Below are positions 23,872 to 31,947 of a DNA stretch of 64,000 nucleotides, one piece after another. Source of the DNA: Gammaproteobacteria bacterium (GTDB lineage Bacteria; Pseudomonadota; Gammaproteobacteria; Thiohalobacterales; Thiohalobacteraceae); contig JAIOJV010000041.1 in NCBI GenBank assembly GCA_019911805.1, positions 1-64,000 on the forward strand, read 5' to 3'. Each line of letters begins with the position of its first letter. Positions within the stretch are counted from its first letter, which is position 1. Position numbers and translations under genes: made by a program. The notes under the pieces are model-generated. The model saw only the letters and a program-made list of their open reading frames with translations, was not told the origin of the DNA and searched no databases.

Positions 23872-23930
23872 CAATTCCGTCAAGAGGAGAAAAAGTGCCG
23901 CTTCGCTCTGCTTTTGCACGCCTGTTATGG
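23866..23930 (+). other. attC recombination site 2
   Basis: GCCTAAC (23866-23872) is a perfect R'' core. It is followed by AATTCCGTCAAG, matching the L'' box of Pseudomonas-type attC, then a GCCGCTTCGC-type centre and the R' side CGCCTGTTATGG with core GTTATGG (23924-23930). The total length is 65 bp. The R'' core contains the stop codon of the cassette gene. Confidence 0.75.
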
Positions 23931-24253
23931 TGAGCACTGAATGCCCGTTTTACGCGATCTGAACTATCAGCAGAATATAGAACTGTAGATCTACAACTTG
24001 TACCGCTTCTGGCCGATAGCTGTCGCGCGGAAGTGGCAGGCAACCGATCTCGGCTTTGTCCGCTTCTCGTCGGATGCGGTCGGTACCTTGTCGTGCAGCG
24101 GCAGCGACCACCGCAACTCCGACGGATCGCCGAGAGTTGTAAGTCTGGGCGCAACATCTACGGTCATTTGGGCATGAATAATACAGGCCTCGGCGTGCCT
24201 TATGCGCCATCACCGGGAGGTGGTATCAACGCTGAGCCCACTTGGTAAGCTTG
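23931..24253. other. Gap between cassettes and transposon module
   Basis: About 320 bp with no supportable gene; short frames on both strands lack starts and domains. If the Tn7-like element has a nearby left end it could lie here, but no copy of the right-end repeat is seen. Confidence 0.4.
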
Positions 24254-24871
24254 TCAGCGCGTATCCGCATCCCTCAGGTGTTGAACCAATTGTTCGATCT
24301 CCCGAATCCGCCGCTCGTGATCGTCAAGCGAGGGTCGGCTGGAGTCTTGTGTGGCAACGGTGACTGGCTCATCTGTTTCCTCGTTGACAAGCTGAGCGAG
24401 CGTTGCCAGTCGCGCAAGTGCGGGATCTAGGACTAGTCTATCGAGGTCACCACGTGGTATTGACGCAGTAATCCACTCGCCGGCAGTGTCCTCTCCCTCA
24501 TGCGCGATTGCGTCGATCAGAGCATCGTCCGTTGTCGCGCCTGCCCCGATCATCCTGCCATCCATGTCCCAGCACCCGGCACGGCGGTTTCGGAACAATA
24601 GCGCGCCGCTGTCACGCTCGATCAGCAAGGTGGCGGCGAGTTTCACTAGTGCGGTGATTCGTTCCTCAGCAAGGCGTGGCGACCGTTCCGTCTTGGAGGG
24701 TGTTGTCGCCAAGGGGCTGTTCCTATGTCCTCGCGTGGCACCCGCTGCGCCGCTGGTATCAGTCGCGGCGACTGCATCGAAGAATGTCTCGAGTTGCATC
24801 TCAATGTTGCGGATCCGGTCTTCGAGATCGGCCAGTGAGGGCGGCTGTGGGGTGTCGAAGGTGTTAGTCAT
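24254..24871 (-). CDS. Hypothetical protein with matching coiled-coil ends
   Basis: A 205-residue protein. The ATG at 24871 was chosen because GGAGGT precedes it by 6 bp; the longer frame has no such signal. PSLADLEDRIRNIE (11-24) and PSLDDHERRIREIE (180-193) are near copies at the two ends and look like short coiled coils. The centre (RLAEERITALVKLAATLLIE, GALLFRNRRAGCWDMDGRMI) is a compact alpha/beta region. It is downstream of and co-oriented with the transposition genes, so it could be a late gene of that unit. The family is not recognised. Confidence 0.6.
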   Translation of the reverse strand: MTNTFDTPQPPSLADLEDRIRNIEMQLETFFDAVAATDTSGAAGATRGHRNSPLATTPSKTERSPRLAEERITALVKLAATLLIERDSGALLFRNRRAGCWDMDGRMIGAGATTDDALIDAIAHEGEDTAGEWITASIPRGDLDRLVLDPALARLATLAQLVNEETDEPVTVATQDSSRPSLDDHERRIREIEQLVQHLRDADTR

Positions 24872-25043
24872 CGCAGACCTCCATAATGGGGTGTGGGCGA
24901 CAGCATTTGTCGTGGCGTTGCAGCGCCTATGGGTGAGCGCCAGGCTCTCGATATCTACACGGCAGATCTCGACGAAGAACGGGATCAAAGGTATCCATAG
25001 TTGTGTCTCCGTTTATACATTCCGGAAAAACAAACCCGCAGAC

Positions 25044-25376
25044 TCATGGCACGGAACTCAATATCTCGTCGATCCACTCGCCTCGCTTGAAAGACACGAC
25101 CTCGAGCGGTTCCCACCAGACCGACAGTACTTTTCGGGTCTTCCCGTTATGAGTCGCCCATACGTCAAGGACATCCTTTCCGCCAAGCCCCGGGATTCTG
25201 CAAAACCGAGACGTATGGAGGATGCTGATTGATCCTAGCGTGACCTCTTTTGGGCGGCCTGACGACAGGTTGGCGATGTCTACGAAAACACCGCGCTCCG
25301 CGATGTGGTGCAAGCAGACGCCGATTATTCGCCGTATCAAGACATCTTTATCCGAATGAATGCGAGTTACCTTCAT
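25044..25376 (-). CDS. Hypothetical protein after tniQ (TniE position)
   Basis: A 110-residue protein from ATG 25376, which overlaps the tniQ end by 29 bp, so it is probably translated from the same mRNA. It is a small alpha/beta protein (LIRRIIGVCLHHIAERGVFV ... SVWWEPLEVVSFKRGEWIDE). Tn6022-type elements carry a small extra gene in this place after the tniQ-type gene, but sequence similarity could not be judged. The function is unknown. Confidence 0.5.
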   Translation of the reverse strand: MKVTRIHSDKDVLIRRIIGVCLHHIAERGVFVDIANLSSGRPKEVTLGSISILHTSRFCRIPGLGGKDVLDVWATHNGKTRKVLSVWWEPLEVVSFKRGEWIDEILSSVP

Positions 25377-27543
25377 GAGCGTATGTGCCTCCAGCGGTAT
25401 GTTGCGCCTCTCGATCCAGAATCCTGAACAGCTCAGCACGGTCGTAAAAGTGGCGTGGCTCTCCGTTGACCATAAGCGTCTGTGCAGGTTGAATCAGGCC
25501 CTTCCGCCGCAGGTGAGGAATCAGGCTGCGATTTCGGCTTACCCCGGCGGAAAATTCATTCGCGGTGATATATTTCGACTTCCAGTCGAGAACAGTCGCG
25601 ATCTCGGCTTTGTGAACGAATAGCCCGACACCGAGATCGATGAGGGTGATGAGTCCGGTCGAAACCCAGCGCTTTGAGAATGCCGAGCGCGATTCGCCTA
25701 CCAGTGCTGCGGCTTCGACGATCGGGATATACGCCTCGTCGTGGAGCATTTTCTGAAAATTCTGCAACGAGTCGGGATCGATGATGGGTATGCCAGCGTC
25801 CTGCCCGATCACCTTAATCAGTCCGCGGTCGATAAGGGTTTTTACCTTACGGACAGAAATACCCAGTTTTTCGGAGGCAACACGAGGCGTGATACCCATG
25901 GTCTCTGGGGTACCCGCATTGGTCTTCCCCGGCTTTCGGCGGGTAGTCGGAATCCGCAGTGCGACCACAGCTTCCCAGTCGATGCGGGCTAGGTGTGACC
26001 GCTTGAAGATATGCCATGACGCACTTCCCCTCGGCAGTGCGACGACGGGTTTTACGCCGACCCGATCGAGTTGTCGCACCAAACGCCCCGGTCTAGCCCC
26101 ATGGGCCTCCCCGAGGGCCTTTGCATAAACGTAGCTGTCAGTGAACGCGTCAAGGCTCTCGGCTGGAATCATACGGACTCGTCGACCGGACCTGGTCGTG
26201 TCGACCGGCTTGAGGAGTCCGCCTCGAATGGCCGCCGTGAGCGCCGCAGCCGGCACCTCCAGACGCTTCGCTGCGTCTGCGATCGTCATATCGGACGAGT
26301 CGGGTATTGACTCAGCGATCAGTCGGCCATCAGGGGGCTCTACCCGCAGGCCAGCCAGCCCGTCTGTGAGGGTGTATCCGCCACACCGTATCTTTCCGGT
26401 GCGAATGAGCTCGATAACATCGTGGAACTGTAAATCCCGCCCACGGAGGAAACGCATAATCGGGACGAACCGGTCGTTCGCTTCCTGTCGTGAGCCCAGT
26501 TCGATCAGCAGGTTGTTTAAGGACCGAATCGTGACACTGATTCGGGAGTTGGGATTGTCCGGTCTTACACTCCTGAGTGTCTTCGACTCAATCAGCTCGG
26601 TGGTGATGTGCTGAGGCAAGCCGAGGGCAGCGCAGGCCTCACGCACAATGGCGGAACCAAAAAGCACCCGATCGGTTTCCAGGGCTTCAAGGACGTGTGG
26701 ATCGATTAACGATAGGGCCTGTCGCGCCACGTCACGGATTCGGGCCGAGTGGCTTGCCAGCAGTGGCATGAGCTCGATGCGGGGATGCCGCCCAGGCAGG
26801 CTGAATGCGCAGTCAGCCCAGTCATCCGCCAGCTCCTGCGCCAACCGGCCCGGGGCACGTACGCCTCGTACCGCTTTATCCAATGCCAGCTGCTTGTGCG
26901 TACCGGACAGGCTGTGGCTGTATATGCGTCTCAAGGCCTCAAAGAATTGGATAACCAAGTCGAACTCGCCGGCTTCGCCACGTGCGATGAGCGTTTCGAG
27001 ATACGCACTCTCGGTAATGTCGACCGGAATCCGTTTCGCGCGTCTCAGATCGAATCCGCACGCACATCGTTCCAAGCTTTTCCGGTTCCAGGCGAGGTTG
27101 TGGCCGCAGGCGGGGCACTTGTCCACCAGCAGAATCCCATGCTCGACACACGAGGTCGCGATCTGATGGTCCCAGGCAGACTTGAGGTAACCCCGCTCCT
27201 CGACGCATTGGGGGCAAATTGCAGGGTTCGCCAGTCTTAGCGAGTTCCACGGTACGCCAATGCCGCGCCAATAATGGGGTGCATGCCGGGTCACGCCTTT
27301 CTGCGGGTAGCAGAGCGCTGCGCCGCGATCTCGATCAAGGCCGAGTCGGGCGCACAGGTCTCCGTAGCTCTCCGCATCCGCCAGCAGGGCTATCAAATTC
27401 ACCTCGATGCCATAGTTCCTCGGCAGATATTTGTTGATCAGTCTTGACGGGCTGCGCCAGCCATTGCCCTGGGATACGCGAAGCAGAAAGCCGCCAGGGG
27501 ACTCGTCATCATAGGGAATAGGCCTCACGAGTAGTTGTGCCAT
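25348..27543 (-). CDS. tniQ: TniQ/TnsD-like target-selection protein
   Basis: A 731-residue protein from ATG 27543. The N-terminal TniQ domain (LLVRPIPYDDESPGGFLLRV, then GVTRHAPHYWRGIGVPW) is followed by its zinc-finger cysteines: NPAICPQCVEERGY, SCVEHGILLVDKCPACGH and LERCACGFDLRR (about 110-175). The long C-terminus (about 200-731) contains several helix-turn-helix-like segments (MTIADAAKRLEVPAAALTAA, GITPRVASEKLGISVRKVKT). The great length resembles TnsD, which binds a fixed target, rather than the short TniQ of Tn5053. The target is unknown. It ends a run of tightly spaced genes after tniB. Confidence 0.88.
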   Translation of the reverse strand: MAQLLVRPIPYDDESPGGFLLRVSQGNGWRSPSRLINKYLPRNYGIEVNLIALLADAESYGDLCARLGLDRDRGAALCYPQKGVTRHAPHYWRGIGVPWNSLRLANPAICPQCVEERGYLKSAWDHQIATSCVEHGILLVDKCPACGHNLAWNRKSLERCACGFDLRRAKRIPVDITESAYLETLIARGEAGEFDLVIQFFEALRRIYSHSLSGTHKQLALDKAVRGVRAPGRLAQELADDWADCAFSLPGRHPRIELMPLLASHSARIRDVARQALSLIDPHVLEALETDRVLFGSAIVREACAALGLPQHITTELIESKTLRSVRPDNPNSRISVTIRSLNNLLIELGSRQEANDRFVPIMRFLRGRDLQFHDVIELIRTGKIRCGGYTLTDGLAGLRVEPPDGRLIAESIPDSSDMTIADAAKRLEVPAAALTAAIRGGLLKPVDTTRSGRRVRMIPAESLDAFTDSYVYAKALGEAHGARPGRLVRQLDRVGVKPVVALPRGSASWHIFKRSHLARIDWEAVVALRIPTTRRKPGKTNAGTPETMGITPRVASEKLGISVRKVKTLIDRGLIKVIGQDAGIPIIDPDSLQNFQKMLHDEAYIPIVEAAALVGESRSAFSKRWVSTGLITLIDLGVGLFVHKAEIATVLDWKSKYITANEFSAGVSRNRSLIPHLRRKGLIQPAQTLMVNGEPRHFYDRAELFRILDREAQHTAGGTYAHEGNSHSFG

Positions 27544-27548
27544 GGCGA

Positions 27549-28499
27549 TCACCGTATAAACCGCGAGAGGCGGTTGTTGAGCTCCGTCACGGAGATCCGG
27601 AAGGGGTTCGTCTTTTTCGTCAATGTGTTGACCATCACAATGTTTTCGTAGGCGGTGGCCAAGTCGTCCATCGTGATGAATTCGCGTCCCTCCGTAAGTC
27701 CTTCGCGAACAGCGCGCTTCATGAGATCGACGATGTCATCCGGATTGCCCGATGTCGCTGCATAAACAGCCAGCGCATTGTCCCTGGACAGTAGATCAGG
27801 CATTCCCTGGAGGTTGCACAGTTCAACAAAGTCCAGAGAGAGGCGCTCAATGAACTTCCTGAAGTCGCCTTTCTTGGCGCCCCCGAAATCCAAATTGGTG
27901 AGTCGGAAGCGATACCGGAAGCGACGCGCCAACTGAGGATCTGAGTCGATCAGCTGCTCGCAATCCGGGGTGCCTACCAATCCGATGGGTACTCTGAAGT
28001 CGATGATGACCGCGCGTACCCAGTCCTGGACATCCTCGTACTTACCGCCGCGAGTGCGTTTCTTGGGTAAGAGGTTGTGGAACTCATCAAGCATCATCAG
28101 CTGTGTCTCACACTTATGAAGCAGCTCGCCAAGGCGCCCGGTGAGCTCCAGCGCGTTACCGGTTCTTGGATTCGGATCATTCAGCTTGCTAAGGCACTCC
28201 GAGGCCACTCCACGAATCGAGACGGGTGCTTTGATCGAGGAGTAGAAGGTAGGTACGATCGTGACTTCATAACCCTCGCGGACCTCGTTCCTGGGCGGGT
28301 ACATCTTCAGAAGCGCTTCGCAGACAGTCGTCTTGCCGGTCCCGGGTTCTCCGACAAGCAGGATATTGGCCGGCTCGCGTGAACTCTTGGACTCCAGTAG
28401 GCAAGACACAAAGCCATCGATTGCGTTCTGTATTGCAGGGTGCTCGATGTAGGAGCCGTCGATCTTGTTGACACGTTTCAGGATGGATTCTAGGTTCAT
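27549..28499 (-). CDS. tniB: TniB/TnsC-like AAA regulator of transposition
   Basis: A 316-residue protein with Walker A ILLVGEPGTGKTTV (about 45-58), Walker B QLMMLDEFHNLL (about 133-144) and a sensor segment VPIGLVGTPDC. It is the size and arrangement of TniB/TnsC, which forms ATP-dependent filaments on target DNA and passes the target-site signal from TniQ to the transposase. It lies 2 bp from tniA and 5 bp from tniQ, in the normal order A-B-Q. The C-terminal ISVTELNNRLSRFI tail could contact the transposase. Confidence 0.9.
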   Translation of the reverse strand: MNLESILKRVNKIDGSYIEHPAIQNAIDGFVSCLLESKSSREPANILLVGEPGTGKTTVCEALLKMYPPRNEVREGYEVTIVPTFYSSIKAPVSIRGVASECLSKLNDPNPRTGNALELTGRLGELLHKCETQLMMLDEFHNLLPKKRTRGGKYEDVQDWVRAVIIDFRVPIGLVGTPDCEQLIDSDPQLARRFRYRFRLTNLDFGGAKKGDFRKFIERLSLDFVELCNLQGMPDLLSRDNALAVYAATSGNPDDIVDLMKRAVREGLTEGREFITMDDLATAYENIVMVNTLTKKTNPFRISVTELNNRLSRFIR

Positions 28500-28501
28500 G
28501 A

Positions 28502-30496
28502 TTAATACCTCTTGGATTCAAAGGGAGCATCGTCGTCGGTGTCGGACGGCATGTCGTCGGCTGTTGGAGCGATCAGGGCGGCACTGCTGTCAAGCGTTGT
28601 GGCAGAGCGAGTTTCGGTCGATGGAGACTCGATAACGCTGTCGTCTTCGCTAATCGGATCAGATAAGCCGGTGATGGCCTCTAGTGCCTTGAGTTCCGGC
28701 ATCTTTTCCATACGTAGCAACCGTTTCCGTGAAGACTTGTCTTTGAGCGCCTCGATCGCCTTCCAGGTCTTCCAGCGTTCGAGGAACAGTGCGTTCTGAC
28801 CATACGCTTCCAGGTCGCGCAAGCTCTGGAGTCGGAGGCGCTTCTGGGTCAGTCGATGCTCGTACAGGCTCAGCCCGCGTGTATAAGCGGGTAGCGTGCA
28901 ATCGGCCTGGATGAAATCACAGATACCGCGGGGATCCTTGACAAAGACGCGGCCAAGATCGAGTTCGTCGAGATAGACCTGCACCCGTGCCGACTGTTTT
29001 TTGGACTTGAATTCCTGTTCAATGACAGTGAGCGCCGGGGAGTACCAAGTGAGATTCTCGACGGTGATACGACCCTTGTTGATCGTCCGGGTAACTACGG
29101 TGCGTGCAAGGATGTCGAGGTCTTCTGGCGGGAATGACGCTACCTCGTCACGGCCGGTGGCTTCGGCCCACAATTTCGCAGGCGCACGGCCTGTCGTGGA
29201 GTGCGGGCGGACATGGTAGTCATTGTCTATCCAATCCAGCACGATCTTCTCTAGCTCATCGATGGTCAGGCAGGCCATCTTTTCAGAATTGTAATCACCA
29301 CGGTCCGTGGGATTGGAGAATGTCGTGCCGGGCAGTGTGTGGATGACGTCGGTATTCAGAACTCCGAAGAATCGCTCCTTGTGAGGCTTGGTGTCTGGAC
29401 TGCGGGGGCTGCCATGCTCAATCCAAATGCCGGTGGCGTTGCAGAAATTACGGACGGAGTTACTGATGTAGTCGGATCCATTGTCCACAATCAGCTTTTC
29501 AATCACCCCGAAGAAACCCCGAGACGGACCGCCAACGGCCATTTTTAGGGCCTTGAGAAGTGTCGGCGCCGAAAACGGGATAAAGGTGATGACGATGGCC
29601 AGGATGGCCCTGGTGTAGCGATCCATAACCGCGGTCGCGTAGGGACGGCCAACAATTTCGGGGTTGGTCGGATGTCGCACAATGATGTCCAAGAGCTGGC
29701 CATCCGCCTCGACGTATTCCAGTGGGCGGGTTGCCAGTTGGCGCACACCTGCGGCTTTGAACTTCCGATTCGCATAGTACGCACCGTGGCGTGACCGCAT
29801 GCGGTGGTACGGATCGAGGCGGGCGATTCGCCGCTGGACAGTCCGAAGCGAGGGTAGCCGAAAGTCCTCGGGGAGGATGCGATCATCACCGTATTGCTCG
29901 ATCAGTTCACCATTGATGTGGGAGTGAACTTTGGCGGCAGTCAGGCGTTGCGGGGTCAGATAGTCCTGTTCGATGCGTTCCAGTATCCGTTTCTCTATGG
30001 GTAATGGAAGCTTGGTATCCCGGCAGCCCCTGTTGCGGGCCAGGGGGACAAGTGACAGCGGGTTCGAATGACTTTCGTTGAAGGACTTGACCCATTTACA
30101 GACCGTGGAAGCGCCGGGTACGCTGGTATCGCCCACTTCTTCAGCCAGCTTCGGCAGAAGCGGTTTAATATGGCGCTGCGATGTCGGGTACTCACAAGTG
30201 GCGACAATCGGTCGCACATAACGAAGGCGACGATTCATCTCTGCGGTCTCACGGTCTGAGAGTGCCTGCGGAGAAATGGCATTATTCTGCGAAGACGTCA
30301 GAGGGCTCTCGGGATCCGGCTGAATCAACCGCTGAGCTAAAAGTGCGTTGTACTTCTCGATGGGCAGCTGGCGAATCTGACCGCCGTGAAGCGACGCAAA
30401 GCGGACAACGCCTGCGACAACGCTGATGACTTGGAATTTGCTACCTTTGAGCAGGTAAACTTGCCCGACGGATGGGAGGTTGTGTTGAGTGTTCAT
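28502..30496 (-). CDS. tniA: TniA/TnsB-like DDE transposase
   Basis: A 664-residue protein from ATG 30496. N-terminal HTH domains (about 90-230) include SVPGASTVCKWVKSFNESHS and LPSLRTVQRRIARLDPYHRM. The RNase H-fold catalytic core follows with DDE residues in YVEADGQLLD, KLIVDNGSDYISN and TKPHKERFFG. A C-terminal Mu-type beta barrel and a charged tail (SSRKRLLRMEKMPELKALEA) end the protein. TnsB-type proteins bind the transposon ends and make 3' cuts; with TnsA the element would be excised cleanly. It overlaps nothing and is spaced 2 bp from each neighbour. Confidence 0.92.
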   Translation of the reverse strand: MNTQHNLPSVGQVYLLKGSKFQVISVVAGVVRFASLHGGQIRQLPIEKYNALLAQRLIQPDPESPLTSSQNNAISPQALSDRETAEMNRRLRYVRPIVATCEYPTSQRHIKPLLPKLAEEVGDTSVPGASTVCKWVKSFNESHSNPLSLVPLARNRGCRDTKLPLPIEKRILERIEQDYLTPQRLTAAKVHSHINGELIEQYGDDRILPEDFRLPSLRTVQRRIARLDPYHRMRSRHGAYYANRKFKAAGVRQLATRPLEYVEADGQLLDIIVRHPTNPEIVGRPYATAVMDRYTRAILAIVITFIPFSAPTLLKALKMAVGGPSRGFFGVIEKLIVDNGSDYISNSVRNFCNATGIWIEHGSPRSPDTKPHKERFFGVLNTDVIHTLPGTTFSNPTDRGDYNSEKMACLTIDELEKIVLDWIDNDYHVRPHSTTGRAPAKLWAEATGRDEVASFPPEDLDILARTVVTRTINKGRITVENLTWYSPALTVIEQEFKSKKQSARVQVYLDELDLGRVFVKDPRGICDFIQADCTLPAYTRGLSLYEHRLTQKRLRLQSLRDLEAYGQNALFLERWKTWKAIEALKDKSSRKRLLRMEKMPELKALEAITGLSDPISEDDSVIESPSTETRSATTLDSSAALIAPTADDMPSDTDDDAPFESKRY

Positions 30497-30498
30497 GA

Positions 30499-31173
30499 TC
30501 AGCACCACACAGTTGAGTCAGAGCTCAAGGGTCGCGACGTGTCGTGATACGCGCGCTTCAGAAGCAGGAGGCGGTCGGCCAGGAGCGGCGGTAAGCCTTG
30601 CTTGGCGAGGGCTTTTCGCAGGGTGCTCAGGGCGACACGCCCCCCGAGTTCGGTCAATGTTGCGAGGGCTTGGTCGAGCAGATGGCTGCTGTAGCGCAGG
30701 TGCGAGGCCCGGTACAGGTACCTGGCGTTTTCGTAATCCGGCGCCCGCCGTATTTCGAGTTCCGTGAGTACCCGAAAGCGAATGCCCTGTTCTGCGAGGT
30801 GGCGTTTCAGCCAGTGGTGGAAGTCCCGTACCTTCGGATCCTGAAGTGCGCCCGAGAATTTGACTTCGCGCAGTTCGACGTCGCCGATCGTGTCGATGTG
30901 GCCGGTGTCGGGGGTGTATTTCCCCTGGTTACCCAAATCAAGTGTCAGTGGCTGGGATTGGTAGCGGACTACCGGCTTTTCGAACTCCAGTCCCAGGCAG
31001 TGATCCGCTTCCAACCCGCTCTCGCAGGGTATGAGGGCGTCGTTCTTCACGCTCGGGAAATACCCGACGCGTTTCATGGGAAGTCCCTTGGTGATCCTTC
31101 GGACGCCTTGGAGGACCCCGTGCTCCGGTTGGGTGTCGAGGATGATTTGTTTGATCTGGTCTTTGAGTTTCAT
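30499..31173 (-). CDS. tnsA: TnsA-like endonuclease
   Basis: A 224-residue protein from ATG 31173, preceded by AAAAGGACAC. The nuclease core is visible: CESGLEADHCLGLEFEKPVV (catalytic Glu), YTPDTGHIDTIGDVELREVK (Asp then E-x-K). The C-terminal part (about 130-224) is a winged-helix-like region (ALATLTELGGRVALSTLRKA). TnsA cuts the 5' ends and, together with TnsB, gives cut-and-paste transposition. Plain Tn5053/Tn402 relatives lack it, so this is a Tn7/Tn6022-like set. It is the first gene of the module. Confidence 0.85.
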   Translation of the reverse strand: MKLKDQIKQIILDTQPEHGVLQGVRRITKGLPMKRVGYFPSVKNDALIPCESGLEADHCLGLEFEKPVVRYQSQPLTLDLGNQGKYTPDTGHIDTIGDVELREVKFSGALQDPKVRDFHHWLKRHLAEQGIRFRVLTELEIRRAPDYENARYLYRASHLRYSSHLLDQALATLTELGGRVALSTLRKALAKQGLPPLLADRLLLLKRAYHDTSRPLSSDSTVWC

Positions 31174-31261
31174 ATTGAGTGTCCTTTTAAACGGCCCCCC
31201 GATGGGGCTTTTGCCTGGAGCCTCACCTGTTCGGAGGCTATACTGAACGCTACTTAAAGTA

Positions 31262-31348
31262 CATGCAAAGCTTGTGTGTAGTATGTCCAGGTTACACTTG
31301 CCTCCGGTACTTTTCAAGCCTAAAATGCATGAAACTCTTGTGTGTGGT
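31262..31348. repeat. Two 21-bp direct repeats, TnsB-binding-site-like
   Basis: CATGCAAAGCTTGTGTGTAGT (31262-31282) and CATGAAACTCTTGTGTGTGGT (31328-31348) agree at 17 of 21 positions in the same orientation, 66 bp apart. Repeats of this length next to tnsA are expected at the right end of a Tn7-like element. The second copy runs into the hsdS start region, so either the element end lies inside that region or one copy belongs to the flank. Confidence 0.5.
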
Positions 31349-31354
31349 GCCGAT

Positions 31355-31945
31355 GTGAATACTAAGCCATTGTCTGACTTGGCAGATGTCCGTTCGGGTC
31401 ATCCGTTTCGGGGGGCGATCCAAGCGGATCCCGAGGGGGATGTGCGGGTCGTACAGATGCGTGACGTGACGGAGGGCGAGCCTCTGGACTGGGACCAAGT
31501 GACCAGGACCCGGCTACCGGCCCGGGCGAAGCCCGACTGGCTGGAGGACGATGACATCCTGTTGGTCGCCCGGGGCCACCGGCTGTTTTCTGTCCATCTT
31601 GGGGAGGTGCCAGAGAAGACCGTCCCGGGGCCCCAGTTCATCCGGATACGGGTGAAAACGGAGGCCGACCGCGTACGTCCGGCCTTCCTCGCCTGGCAGC
31701 TGAATAGGCGCACCATCCAGGACTACATCACTTCTATGGTGACCGGAACCCACCTGCCGGTGATCACTGTTGCTGCTGCCTCGGGCATCCCCGTGGCAAT
31801 ACCGAGCGTGGCTGAGCAGGTACGGATCATTGAGCTAGAGCGTCAGGTCCGTGAGCAGATCCGCTGCTACGAAGCCTTGATCAAGAACCGGGTAGAGCTG
31901 ATGGATGCCGTTGCATATGCAATTCGAAGTGCGGAGGACAACTAA
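31355..31945 (+). CDS. HsdS-like protein with a single target-recognition domain
   Basis: About 196 residues from GTG 31355; upstream ATGs at 31326 and 31353 are less favoured because the first lies in a TnsB-like repeat and the second is out of frame. It has one TRD (KPLSDLADVRSGHPFRGAIQ ... IRVKTEADRVRPAFLAW) followed by the conserved-helix region (AEQVRIIELERQVREQIRCY). Ordinary HsdS is about twice as long with two TRDs. A half-size subunit would need to dimerise to read a palindromic site. It is followed 2 bp later by hsdM. Confidence 0.75.
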   Translation: MNTKPLSDLADVRSGHPFRGAIQADPEGDVRVVQMRDVTEGEPLDWDQVTRTRLPARAKPDWLEDDDILLVARGHRLFSVHLGEVPEKTVPGPQFIRIRVKTEADRVRPAFLAWQLNRRTIQDYITSMVTGTHLPVITVAAASGIPVAIPSVAEQVRIIELERQVREQIRCYEALIKNRVELMDAVAYAIRSAEDN

Positions 31946-31947
31946 CC

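Larger units (their letters stand above)
24254..31293 (-). mobile_element. Tn7-like (TnsA-TniA-TniB-TniQ) transposition module
   Basis: A co-oriented block of tnsA-like, tniA/tnsB, tniB/tnsC and long tniQ genes, with two small genes downstream. Tn7-like and Tn6022-like elements have this order with tnsA next to the transposon right end. The right border must lie to the right of 31173. The limit given (31293) is only an estimate, at an ACA beside a TnsB-site-like repeat. No left end was recognised, so the cargo extent to the left is open. Confidence 0.6.
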
